Of a DNA stretch of 37,197 bases, positions 30,110 through 37,197 are shown piece after piece. Source of the stretch: Acidobacteriota bacterium (lineage in GTDB: Bacteria; Acidobacteriota; Thermoanaerobaculia; Multivoradales; J023); the NCBI GenBank assembly GCA_029263395.1, contig JAJCXO010000277.1, positions 1 through 37,197 on the forward strand, in the 5' to 3' direction. The translations under genes and the position numbers were made by a program. Each line of letters starts with the position of its first letter. Positions within the stretch are counted from its first letter, which is position 1. The notes beneath the pieces are model-generated. The model was not told the origin of the DNA and ran no database searches. It was given only the letters and a program-made list of their open reading frames with translations.

Positions 30110-30592
30110 ATGGGTCGAGTCGTCGAATCTGGAGAGCTACGATCTATCCTCCGAGAACTGGGAAACCAGGGCCGCACCACCGCGTTTGCCAACGGGCATT
30201 TCGATTTATTGCATGTCGGCCACCTACGATACCTGCGCGATGCCCGCCGAGAGGCTGACGTCCTAGTCGTCGCCCTCAACAACGACGCCTCCGTCGCATC
30301 GCTCAAAGGTCCAGGCCGACCCATCGTGCCAGCGACAGAGCGCGCCGAGCTGCTCGCCGCACTCGAGCCGGTTGACTTTGTGGTGATCTTCGACGGCGAC
30401 TCTCCAGGCCCTCTCTTGGACGAGCTTCGGCCAGACGTGCACTGCAAAGGCACCGACTACGGCACCCCTGACCGGGTCCCAGAGTATGAGATCGTTCGCG
30501 CCTACGGTGGTCGTACGGCACTGGTTGGCGACCCCAAAGATCATGCCACCAGCGACATCATCTCAGCGGTTAGAGCACTGCCGAACTACTGA
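30110..30592 (+). CDS. rfaE2: heptose-1-phosphate nucleotidyltransferase (RfaE2/HldE C-domain type)
   Basis: A 160-residue cytidylyltransferase-fold protein. FANGHFDLLHVGHLRYL carries the HxGH nucleotide-binding motif, NDDASVASLKGPGRPI is the family block, PATERAELLAAL follows, and the end has KGTDYG and DHATSDII (in place of the usual STS-type ending). This matches the C-terminal half of HldE, which forms ADP- or GDP-heptose from heptose-1-phosphate. It lies 97 bp after the kinase gene, and together they make a split HldE. The product would feed a heptose-containing glycan or LPS core. Confidence 0.92.
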   Translation: MGRVVESGELRSILRELGNQGRTTAFANGHFDLLHVGHLRYLRDARREADVLVVALNNDASVASLKGPGRPIVPATERAELLAALEPVDFVVIFDGDSPGPLLDELRPDVHCKGTDYGTPDRVPEYEIVRAYGGRTALVGDPKDHATSDIISAVRALPNY

Positions 30593-30708
30593 GGCGAGTT
30601 ACGCAGCCAGGGGGCCGCCCAGGCCGCGCAGTCCACAGGGAGCGACCGGACAACCCGTACCCTTCCTTGGCCGGGATCTAGCTCAGCTGCAGAACAAAAG
30701 AGGATGTT

Positions 30709-31266
30709 ATGACACAACGATGCGGCTGGGCGAGCGACGACCCGCTCTACATTGCTTACCACGACGAAGAATGGGGTGTCCCGGTCCACGACGATCAAAC
30801 ACTCTTCGAGTTTCTGCTGCTCGAAGGCGCGCAGGCTGGACTGTCTTGGATCACGATCCTCAAGAAACGCGAAAACTACCGCCAGGCCTTCGACCACTTC
30901 GATCCTCGCTCCATCGCAGACTACGACGAGAGCCGAGTGCAAGAGCTCCTGGCAAATGCCGGCATCGTCCGCAACCAACTCAAGATTCGCAGCGCAATAA
31001 CCAATGCCAAAGCCTTCTTGGATACCCAACAAGAATACGGCAGCTTCGACCGATTCATTTGGCAATTCGTGGACGGCGAACCCAAGATCAATGCTTGGAA
31101 TAGCCTGAAAGATGTACCTGCCAGCACACCGACCTCCGACGCCATGTCCAAGGAGCTCAAGCGCCGCGGCTTCAAGTTTGTGGGATCGACGATCTGTTAC
31201 GCCTACATGCAGGCGACCGGCATGGTCAACGACCACACCACGGATTGCTTCCGATACCCGGACTGA
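30709..31266 (+). CDS. tag: DNA-3-methyladenine glycosylase I
   Basis: A 185-residue protein with the full Tag signature. CGWA and YHDEEWGVPVHDD are at the N-terminus, LEGAQAGLSWITILKKRENYR holds the base-recognition Glu region, and HTTDCFR is near the C-terminus. An N-terminal Cys and His with the C-terminal His and Cys form the zinc site. It removes 3-methyladenine from alkylated DNA. AGAGGA is well spaced before the ATG. It is not functionally related to the glycan genes. Confidence 0.97.
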   Translation: MTQRCGWASDDPLYIAYHDEEWGVPVHDDQTLFEFLLLEGAQAGLSWITILKKRENYRQAFDHFDPRSIADYDESRVQELLANAGIVRNQLKIRSAITNAKAFLDTQQEYGSFDRFIWQFVDGEPKINAWNSLKDVPASTPTSDAMSKELKRRGFKFVGSTICYAYMQATGMVNDHTTDCFRYPD

Positions 31267-31274
31267 TCAAAACT

Positions 31275-31288
31275 CGGGATCGATCCCG
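31275..31288 (-). terminator. palindromic terminator candidate between tag and prfA
   Basis: The 14-bp palindrome CGGGATCGATCCCG lies in the 26-bp gap between convergent tag and prfA. On the minus strand it is followed by AGTTTTGATC, which resembles a weak intrinsic terminator for prfA. Confidence 0.5.
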
Positions 31289-31292
31289 GCAG

Positions 31293-32375
31293 TCAGGCCG
31301 TGCCGGCAGCGTCCTGCTGCATTTTTTCGGCTTGGAAGTGTCCAACCAAGGGGTCGATCACTGGATCCAAGTCCCCCTGGAGAATCATCGGCAGCTTGTG
31401 CAGCGTCAGGTTGATGCGGTGATCCGTAATCCGGTTCTGGGGAAAATTGTAGGTACGGATCTTTTCGGATCGGTCTCCAGACCCCACCATCTTCCGCCGT
31501 TCCGCGCTCAGCTCAGATTGAGCCTTCTCCTGTTCAATCTGCAGCAGCCTTGACTTCAGCACCCGCAACGCCTTGGCTTTGTTCTTAATCTGGCTGCGCT
31601 CGTCTTGACAAGTCACGACGAGACCGGTCGGCACATGCGTCAGTCGCACCGCGGAATACGTTGTGTTGACGCCTTGCCCGCCGGGTCCCGACGAACAGTA
31701 GCGATCAATCCGCAAATCTTTCTCGGCGACCTCGATCTCGACTTCTTCGGCTTCCGGTAGCACCGCAACGGTCACCGCCGACGTGTGGATACGACCAGAG
31801 GCTTCTGTCTGCGGTACCCGCTGAACCCGATGGACCCCACCTTCATACTTCAGACGGCTGAAGACACCCTTGCCTTCGATGATCGCCTCAACATCCTTCA
31901 TGCCGCCAGCTTCGGATTCCGAGATATTCAGAATGCTGACTTTCCAGCCGTTCTGCTCTGCATATCGGCTGTACATCCGAAACAGCTCAGCGGCAAAAAG
32001 TGTCGCCTCGTCGCCACCTGTTCCGGCCCGGACTTCCAGCACGACATTGCGAGCATCATTCGGGTCTTTGGGGATCAGCTCAAGCTTTATCTCTTCATGC
32101 AGCTGAGCGAGCCGGTCATTCAAACCGTCACGCTCTTCCTGAGCCATCAGATAGAGATCGTCGTCCTTAGGCAGGCTAGCAAGCATCTCCTCAGCACCGC
32201 CACGCTCTTCCTCGAGCTTCTTCAGCTCGCGATAGAGGGTCACAACATGAGAGATCTCGGCCAATGCCTTGTTGGTCTCCCGGTACTTTGCCGGGTCGGA
32301 AAACACGTCGGGATCTGCCAACATCAAGGTCAGATCGTCGTACGTGCTTTCTATTTGAGCTAGCTTCTCTTGCAT
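31293..32375 (-). CDS. prfA: peptide chain release factor 1
   Basis: A 360-residue class I release factor of normal RF1 length. The catalytic GGQ is in [18 protein letters not shown] (about residues 229-246), preceded by the [10 protein letters not shown] block. The codon-recognition tripeptide region reads [15 protein letters not shown], so the usual P-A/V-T of RF1 is PQT here. RF2-type SPF is absent, so this is RF1, which reads UAA and UAG. AGGA lies about 9 nt before the ATG. It follows rpmE on the same strand, a common arrangement. Confidence 0.98.
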   Translation of the reverse strand: MQEKLAQIESTYDDLTLMLADPDVFSDPAKYRETNKALAEISHVVTLYRELKKLEEERGGAEEMLASLPKDDDLYLMAQEERDGLNDRLAQLHEEIKLELIPKDPNDARNVVLEVRAGTGGDEATLFAAELFRMYSRYAEQNGWKVSILNISESEAGGMKDVEAIIEGKGVFSRLKYEGGVHRVQRVPQTEASGRIHTSAVTVAVLPEAEEVEIEVAEKDLRIDRYCSSGPGGQGVNTTYSAVRLTHVPTGLVVTCQDERSQIKNKAKALRVLKSRLLQIEQEKAQSELSAERRKMVGSGDRSEKIRTYNFPQNRITDHRINLTLHKLPMILQGDLDPVIDPLVGHFQAEKMQQDAAGTA

Positions 32376-32411
32376 GATGCCGGTTCCTGATTCTCCGCAA
32401 AAATAGCAGGG

Positions 32412-32427
32412 AGGGGCCCATGCCCCT
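32412..32427 (-). terminator. hairpin between rpmE and prfA
   Basis: AGGGGC and GCCCCT form a 6-bp stem with a 4-nt loop. On the minus strand a TTTTT run follows about 9 nt later. It could partly terminate rpmE transcripts and set the rpmE/prfA ratio. Confidence 0.35.
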
Positions 32428-32451
32428 AATCGAATCTGGAGACCGAGCTAG

Positions 32452-32661
32452 CTACTGGCCGGCGGGCAGACCGTAGCGCCGCTTGAAACGCTCGACGCGA
32501 CCGGCGGTATCGATGAACTTCTGCTTGCCGGTGAAGAACGGGTGGCAATCGTTACAGATTTCGAGTCGAAGCTCATCGAGCGTCGAATGCGTCTCAAATT
32601 TATTGCCGCAGGCACAGGTCACTTCGATGAGGTTCAGCGCTGGGTGAAGATCTTTTTTCAT
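32452..32661 (-). CDS. rpmE: 50S ribosomal protein L31
   Basis: A 69-residue L31 of the zinc-binding (C+) form. CACG near residues 17-20 and [14 protein letters not shown] give the cysteines that bind zinc, followed by the usual VERFKRRYG end. The start is set at the ATG at 32661 (MKKDLHP) because AAGGAG is 7 bp upstream. An ATG at 32667 would leave that site only 1 bp away. A zinc-free paralog would be elsewhere if present. Confidence 0.97.
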   Translation of the reverse strand: MKKDLHPALNLIEVTCACGNKFETHSTLDELRLEICNDCHPFFTGKQKFIDTAGRVERFKRRYGLPAGQ

Positions 32662-33007
32662 GGCCATACTCCTTCTGCGATCTCGAGGCTTTGTACTCGA
32701 GCGCTATCTTTTTTCGAGACCTGTCTATTCCAGACCCTATCTCGTTTCCAGATGCTGCCTGCTAGGAGATGCTGTCTGCTAGAAGACACTGTCTGTTTCG
32801 AGACTAGTCCGGCCACTATCTCGAGATGTACACATGCTTGAGATGCGTACACTCACTACGTGGTTACAGCCACGCGGCCAGGCTTGGATCATGACGAACT
32901 GGAGGCAACTTGGAATTCCTGGACGGCGAAATGACTTCGCATGCCGAGAGCGCGGCATCTTACACGACTCAAACACCTTCGGCAAGACGGTTGCCTGAAC
33001 CCAGCCG
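32662..33007. other. gap of about 340 bp upstream of rpmE without a gene
   Basis: No supported reading frame lies between rpmE and the trmJ 3' end. The gap holds the rpmE leader and ribosome binding site, a degenerate 17-bp tandem repeat (32718-32804), and then unremarkable sequence with a few AT-rich spots where the rpmE promoter may lie. Confidence 0.6.
32718..32804. repeat. degenerate 17-bp tandem repeat
   Basis: About five 17-bp units run through the rpmE upstream region. The clearest pair starts at 32752 and 32769 (ATGCTGCCTGCTAGGAG and ATGCTGTCTGCTAGAAG), the next at 32786 is more divergent, and two weaker ones precede. The shared core is CTGTCTnnT. Not CRISPR: there are no spacers. 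Confidence 0.6.
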
Positions 33008-33748
33008 TCACAGCTGGTCCCGCCGCCGACCAACCAGGGCGGTCACGATGCCGTGGAGAGTCCGTACCTCGCGATCGGTCAACTCGGCACGGGTGAAGAT
33101 GTTACGAATGACCTGCAGGCTCGAAGGCCTCATCTCCTCGGCTTTGAAATACCCGCTGGCATCGAGCGCCTCTTCGAGATGATCGAGATAGGCCATGACC
33201 TCACCTGTGGTAGCCCTCGGATGCCCATCATCGAGTTGTTGGCGTGCCGGCGTTTGATCACCGGCCCGGAACCACTCGTAGACGACAAGTAACACTGCCT
33301 GGCCTAGATTGAGTGATCGAAAGGCCGGATTGAGCGGCACCTGGAGAATGGCATCGGACATGACCACCTCCTCGTTGGTCAGGCCGATCCGCTCCCGACC
33401 GAAAAGCAGACCACACCGTTCGCCCGCGGCGCACCGGGTGCGGATCTCGTTGGCCGCTGCCACCGGGGTCAACTCGTCTTTGACCATGTCCCGGCGACGC
33501 CCCGTTGTCGCGATGATCCATTGGAGATCCGCGACCGCTTCGGTGAGCGTCTCGAAAACTCGAGCTCCATCGATGACCTCTCGGGCTCCCGAGGCCATCG
33601 CTTGCGCCCGAGGATTAGGCCAACCATCCCGTGGACTGACCAGACGGAGGTCGGTCAACCCACAATTCAACATCGCACGGGCCGCCGACCCGACATTTTC
33701 GCCTAGTTGCGGCTCTACCAAAACGATCGCCGGCTTCAACTCGTCCAT
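33008..33748 (-). CDS. trmJ: tRNA (cytidine/uridine-2'-O-)-methyltransferase TrmJ
   Basis: A 246-residue SPOUT enzyme. The N-terminal IVLVEPQLGENVGSAARAMLN and LRLVSPRDGW are motif 1 of the SpoU family. LLFGRERIGLTNEEV is motif 2, and LNPAFRSLNLGQAVLLVVYE is motif 3 of the knot that binds SAM. Length and the C-terminal extension fit TrmJ, which methylates position 32 of tRNAs. GGAG is 6 bp before the ATG. It follows a small membrane protein gene on the same strand. Confidence 0.9.
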   Translation of the reverse strand: MDELKPAIVLVEPQLGENVGSAARAMLNCGLTDLRLVSPRDGWPNPRAQAMASGAREVIDGARVFETLTEAVADLQWIIATTGRRRDMVKDELTPVAAANEIRTRCAAGERCGLLFGRERIGLTNEEVVMSDAILQVPLNPAFRSLNLGQAVLLVVYEWFRAGDQTPARQQLDDGHPRATTGEVMAYLDHLEEALDASGYFKAEEMRPSSLQVIRNIFTRAELTDREVRTLHGIVTALVGRRRDQL

Positions 33749-33774
33749 AACCTCTCCGTTTGCGGAGGCTAACT

Positions 33775-33987
33775 CTACCTGCTATCGGATGAGTCGACAG
33801 ACGGTGCATCGTGTTTTTTACTCGGTCGAAACAGGTGCCACCAGAACCGACACTCGAAGATCAGCCCCAATGGAAAGAAGAGGATGCAGACGACCATGAT
33901 TCCGAGGCCTCGAGCAGCAAACGCGAAGCCGTAGAACAGCACCGACAGGCCAGCCAGATGGAGCAAATGACGGGTGGTCTCTTTCAT
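33775..33987 (-). CDS. small membrane protein, unknown
   Basis: A 70-residue protein with two hydrophobic segments (about residues 9-25 and 28-45) and a charged tail. AGGAGA is 9 bp upstream of the ATG, which supports translation. It lies 26 bp before trmJ and may be co-transcribed with it. No family recognised. Confidence 0.65.
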   Translation of the reverse strand: MKETTRHLLHLAGLSVLFYGFAFAARGLGIMVVCILFFPLGLIFECRFWWHLFRPSKKHDAPSVDSSDSR

Positions 33988-34142
33988 GAATTAAGTCTCC
34001 TTGCGGTTCTCAGGTTACAGCGCAGCCAGATGATCCATGAGATACCCGGATCGAGCACCCATGCGGCAGGAGAGATGACGGGAACTCTAAGACCTTGCAC
34101 CGGGTCTATGCATTTGAGGAGGACCACTGAAAGGAGCCCCAA

Positions 34143-35369
34143 ATGAAAAGATTCCGCATCGTCACCTTGGTCACCACTCTGATCGCCGTTACGACGGCAA
34201 CTTCATCCTTTGCATCCTGGGAAGACGGTGTTGCTGCCTTTCGTGCGGGTCGATACCAAGAGGCCGCCGAAACCTTCCAGTCCGTCGTCTCCCAGAGTCC
34301 AGACGCCCCTGAAGGGCATTACATGCTCGGCATGAGCCAGTATCGCTTACAGCGTTATGACACAGCCGTGGGTACGCTCAGCCAAGCTCTCACCCTCGGC
34401 CCAACCAACGCTCAATACACGCTGGCCTTGGCACAAGCCCAGCTGAAGCTCAACCGAGCCGATGACGCGCTCGGGACCCTGGGTAAACAATCAGCTGTGC
34501 CACCGGCGCTGAGGGGCAACTACAACAAACTCTTGGCTCGCACAGCAGGTCTCGTCGCCAGAAGCCGAGCCGATGACGCCCGATCTCTGCTCGAAAAGGC
34601 GCTGGCCGTCGACCCTAAATCAAAATCTCTGTGGGTGGCGCTCGCCGAGGTGTCTCAGCAGCTGAATCAGCCGGAAAAGAAATTCTCGGCGCTTAACAAA
34701 GCCTTCGACATCGACCCCGAAGATGCCGAACTCGGCAGAAAAACGCTGTACGTCGCCATCTCCATGGCCCAGTCAGACGCGATCGACGAGAACGCCCAAG
34801 CCGAGTGGTACCGCAAGGCCGCAACGTTTGGCAAACCTCTGGTGGCCAAATTCCCCACCGCCGAGAACCTCAAGCGGGTAGGCGAAGCCGAGATGGCAGC
34901 ACACGAGTACGACAACGCGGTAAAACGATTCGAGAGCATGCATGCTTCAGGGTCGGACGATGCTCTGCTCCACTACTACCTTGGGAGCTCCTACCAGGCT
35001 CTAAAACGCGACGATGATGCCTTGACGCATCTGCAGAATGCGCTGGAACGTTCTCCCGACCCAACCTTGACCCAGAAAATCCACAAAGCTCGCGGTTGGA
35101 CCTACCGCAGCCGAGAAGAGTTTAATCAAGCTGCTGAAGCTTTCCGACTGGCCGGTGACTCGCAAAAAGCCACCGAGATGGCAGGGTATGCTGAGAACCG
35201 TCGCGAATGGGCACAAGCGAAGGCCGATTGCACCCACAAGAAGGTCGAGATTGCCAAGATGCGCGAGGATAGCGCGGACTTGGAAGGGACCCCTGAATGG
35301 GATCAACTCAACCTGGAGTTCGACGCTTTTCTCACCGCCTGTGAGCCCTACTTCCAAGATCAGAGCTGA
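34143..35369 (+). CDS. exported TPR-repeat protein
   Basis: A 408-residue protein with a Sec signal peptide (cleavage probably after SFA, residue 25) and tandem TPR units from about 27 to 330. Examples are AFRAGRYQEAAETFQSVVSQSPD, HYMLGMSQYRLQRYDTAV and HYYLGSSYQALKRDDDALTHLQNALERSPD. The C-terminal 70 residues are charged and helical. It is probably periplasmic or outer-membrane associated and acts as a scaffold. AAGGAG is well placed before the ATG. The next gene also encodes an exported protein, but a strong hairpin lies between them, so they may be separate units. Partner unknown. Confidence 0.88.
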   Translation: MKRFRIVTLVTTLIAVTTATSSFASWEDGVAAFRAGRYQEAAETFQSVVSQSPDAPEGHYMLGMSQYRLQRYDTAVGTLSQALTLGPTNAQYTLALAQAQLKLNRADDALGTLGKQSAVPPALRGNYNKLLARTAGLVARSRADDARSLLEKALAVDPKSKSLWVALAEVSQQLNQPEKKFSALNKAFDIDPEDAELGRKTLYVAISMAQSDAIDENAQAEWYRKAATFGKPLVAKFPTAENLKRVGEAEMAAHEYDNAVKRFESMHASGSDDALLHYYLGSSYQALKRDDDALTHLQNALERSPDPTLTQKIHKARGWTYRSREEFNQAAEAFRLAGDSQKATEMAGYAENRREWAQAKADCTHKKVEIAKMREDSADLEGTPEWDQLNLEFDAFLTACEPYFQDQS

Positions 35370-35414
35370 CACGGTCAGATCAGAGTCGAGTCGGACAGCC
35401 CAGGACTCGATGCC

Positions 35415-35450
35415 GGACCCCTCCGAGCAGGCTCCTCTCGGGGCGGGTCC
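35415..35450 (+). terminator. long GC-rich hairpin after the TPR gene
   Basis: GGACCCCTCCGAG (35415-35427) pairs with CTCGGGGCGGGTCC (35437-35450), with one bulged C and one T-G pair, around a 9-nt loop. It lies 45 nt after the TPR stop. No T-tract follows, but stability and place suggest a transcription end or mRNA barrier. Confidence 0.5.
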
Positions 35451-35484
35451 GCCGACCAACAACCTGCCAAGATGCGGTAGGCTG

Positions 35485-35503
35485 GCGCGAACACATTTCG
35501 CGC
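35485..35503 (+). promoter_or_regulatory. hairpin just before the ribosome binding site of the propeller gene
   Basis: GCGCGAA (35485-35491) and TTCGCGC (35497-35503) form a perfect 7-bp stem over CACAT. GGAGG begins at 35508, four bases later, and the ATG is at 35517. It could modulate translation initiation or be an operator. Confidence 0.45.
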
Positions 35504-35516
35504 TATCGGAGGCATC

Positions 35517-37197
35517 ATGCAGGTCCATACGCTTCGCACTACTTCAATCCAGTCCATCCGGCGCTCGATCTCTCAAGGTCCGCGCATCCATACATGGCTG
35601 TTGGCGCTACTCGCCACGGGGTTCGCTTTGTCGGCATCAGCGGACGACCAGCAATGGGCTGGCTACCGTGGGCCCGGCGTCGCCGGAGTCGCCAGTGACC
35701 CTCACGCAACCAGCGACTTCGGCAAGCTCACCCTGAAAGTTGCCTGGAAAACCGATATCGGTAGCGGCTACTCAGGGATTGCTGTAGCCGACGGCAGGGC
35801 GGTCACCATGTATTCCGCCGGCGCCTCAGATGTGATGGCGGCCTTCGACACGCGGGATGGACGTCAACTCTGGTCCTACTCCTTCGGCGACACCTATGGC
35901 GGGCACGACGGTTCGCATGACGGGCCGATCGCAACGCCTTGGATCGCCGATGGGCGGGTTTTCGGCGTCGGGCCACGCGGTCAGTTTTTTGCACTCGATG
36001 TCGCCACCGGGCAGGAAATCTGGAAGCGCCACCTCGAAGAAGACCACGGTGCTCAAGCGCCGTTTTATGGCTTCGGTACCTCGCCGATTCTCGACCACGG
36101 CACGCTGATCCTTCAGGTAGGGGGCGAAGGCAAGGCGATGATCGCGTTTGATCCAGCAACCGGCGAGAAGCAGTGGAGCGCCGGCAGCGACGTCATCGGC
36201 TATCAGGTGCCTGTCCCGATGGAGCTCGACGGCCACCACCAGATTGTCGGTGCTGGAGAGACCAAACTCTTCGGTATCGACGCCAAAAACGGCAAGCTGT
36301 TGTGGGAGTGGGAACATGGCGGCCAAGGCGGCCGCGGCGCCCACAGCATGACGCCGATCCCGGTGGGTAACAACAAGATCTTCCTCGCCCACCGCGACGA
36401 CTCCTCAACTTTGGTGTCCTTCAGCCAACAGAACAATGCCGTCAGTTTTGAGGCAACGTGGACCGAACGCTCAATCCGCAACAGCTACAACGTGCCGATT
36501 TATCACGACGGCCACATTTATGCCTTCAGCAGCCGCTTCCTCACCTGCGTCGACGCAACCACCGGTGAAAGCCGATGGCGCTCCCGCGAACCGGGCGATG
36601 GCTTCCTCATCGGCGTCGGTGGCAAGCTGGTGATCATCACCAAAAAGGGTAGCGTGCACCTCGTCGACGCGACCCCGGAGGGATACACCGAACTGGCCAC
36701 AACACCGGTTTTCGAAAACCTGTCGTGGACCGCTCCCAGTTTTGCGGACGGCAGCATTTATGTCCGCGGTTTCGACGGCATCGCCCGCCTCGATTTTGCC
36801 GGTAGCGAGCTCTCGACCCGGGTCGATGTTGCGTCCCGGGGTGTTTCGGATTCTGCCTTCGGTCGATTCCTAGCCGAAGTCGACGCTGCAGAAGGTGACG
36901 CCAAGGCCGCCATCGTCGATCGATTTATCGGCGCTCAGAAAAGCTTACCGATCATCGAAGGTGATCATCTGGTCCACTTCGTCTATCGCGGACCGGCCAA
37001 CGACGTAGCCGTTGCCGGCGACCCCTTTGGCGCACGCTTGGAACAGGCGATGACTCGTGTCGCCGGTACCAACCTCTTCTACCGCACCGTGGAGCTCGAG
37101 GCCGACGCACGGGTCAACTACCTCTTCATTGAGGACTATCAGGAAATCATCGATCCACGGAATCCCCTGCAAACAACCACCACCGTGGTCGGCAAGG
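35517..37197 (+). CDS. exported PQQ-type beta-propeller protein with esterase-like C-terminal domain (3' truncated)
   Basis: The frame opens at ATG 35517 (GGAGG upstream) and has no stop before the right edge, so 560 residues are visible. A signal sequence (about residues 25-43) leads to WAGYRGPG, the usual start of PQQ-like propellers, and repeated blades follow such as AFDTRDGRQLWSYSFG, ALDVATGQEIWKRH, AFDPATGEKQWSAG and GIDAKNGKLLWEWEHG (to about residue 435). After a helical linker (FLAEVDAAEGDAKAAIVDRF) comes VHFVYRGPANDVAVAGDPFG and later YLFIEDYQEIIDPRNP. This resembles the E-set/CBM48-like domain that precedes enterochelin-esterase-type hydrolase domains. The hydrolase itself, if present, lies beyond the edge. 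PQQ binding versus a structural propeller cannot be settled. Confidence 0.87.
   Translation, partial: MQVHTLRTTSIQSIRRSISQGPRIHTWLLALLATGFALSASADDQQWAGYRGPGVAGVASDPHATSDFGKLTLKVAWKTDIGSGYSGIAVADGRAVTMYSAGASDVMAAFDTRDGRQLWSYSFGDTYGGHDGSHDGPIATPWIADGRVFGVGPRGQFFALDVATGQEIWKRHLEEDHGAQAPFYGFGTSPILDHGTLILQVGGEGKAMIAFDPATGEKQWSAGSDVIGYQVPVPMELDGHHQIVGAGETKLFGIDAKNGKLLWEWEHGGQGGRGAHSMTPIPVGNNKIFLAHRDDSSTLVSFSQQNNAVSFEATWTERSIRNSYNVPIYHDGHIYAFSSRFLTCVDATTGESRWRSREPGDGFLIGVGGKLVIITKKGSVHLVDATPEGYTELATTPVFENLSWTAPSFADGSIYVRGFDGIARLDFAGSELSTRVDVASRGVSDSAFGRFLAEVDAAEGDAKAAIVDRFIGAQKSLPIIEGDHLVHFVYRGPANDVAVAGDPFGARLEQAMTRVAGTNLFYRTVELEADARVNYLFIEDYQEIIDPRNPLQTTTTVVGK

Noticed and set aside
30593-30708. 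possible tRNA or small RNA in the gap before tag
   Set aside because: No cloverleaf or strong hairpin was found; only the tag ribosome binding site is evident.
32718-32804. possible CRISPR array
   Set aside because: Units abut with no unique spacers and there are no cas genes.

Overview
The window is GC-rich, densely coded bacterial chromosome. It carries two blocks of cell-surface polysaccharide genes around a regulatory block, followed by a short housekeeping stretch. Two sigma factors of the ECF type common in Acidobacteriota and Planctomycetota, each overlapping a Ser/Thr kinase with TPR repeats, together with split heptose-nucleotide genes and a PQQ-type propeller fused to an esterase-like domain, suggest an uncultured Acidobacteriota-like organism (perhaps Thermoanaerobaculia). 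That is inference from gene content, not a database result.

Layout. (1) 1-12465: a 5'-truncated polyprenyl-phosphate-type GT2 and a SAM methyltransferase; two tandem paralogous membrane proteins of unknown family on the minus strand; then a plus-strand operon of two large membrane proteins and three GT2 glycosyltransferases whose reading frames all overlap. (2) 12505-25066, regulation: a GAF/SpoIIE-type phosphatase divergent from a membrane receptor that ends in a probable pseudokinase; an ECF sigma/anti-sigma/Spy-like periplasmic triad followed by a small secreted protein with three nearly identical 48-bp repeats; and two head-to-head modules of ECF sigma factor plus TPR Ser/Thr kinase that share one intergenic region. 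(3) 25063-30592: a GT4 glycosyltransferase whose start overlaps the end of the second kinase gene, a PhyH-type dioxygenase, a priming glycosyl-1-phosphate transferase, and separate heptose-7-P kinase and heptose-1-P nucleotidyltransferase genes. (4) 30709-33987: tag, prfA, rpmE, trmJ and a small membrane protein. (5) 34143-37197: an exported TPR protein and a propeller/esterase fusion that runs off the right edge.

How it fits together. The kinase and sigma modules sit between and partly inside the glycan operons (kinase-GT4 overlap ATGA), so control of envelope polysaccharide by phosphorylation and ECF sigma factors is a reasonable hypothesis.

A recurring oddity is short tandem repeats with units of 12, 15, 18 or 48 bp inside, or at the ends of, at least five genes, plus a 17-bp array in an intergenic gap. 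The most interesting items are the pseudokinase receptor, the perfect-repeat secreted protein, the mirrored sigma/kinase modules, the paralogous membrane family and a perfect 13-bp inverted repeat at the end of the dioxygenase gene. No tRNA, rRNA, CRISPR array, transposase or phage gene was seen.
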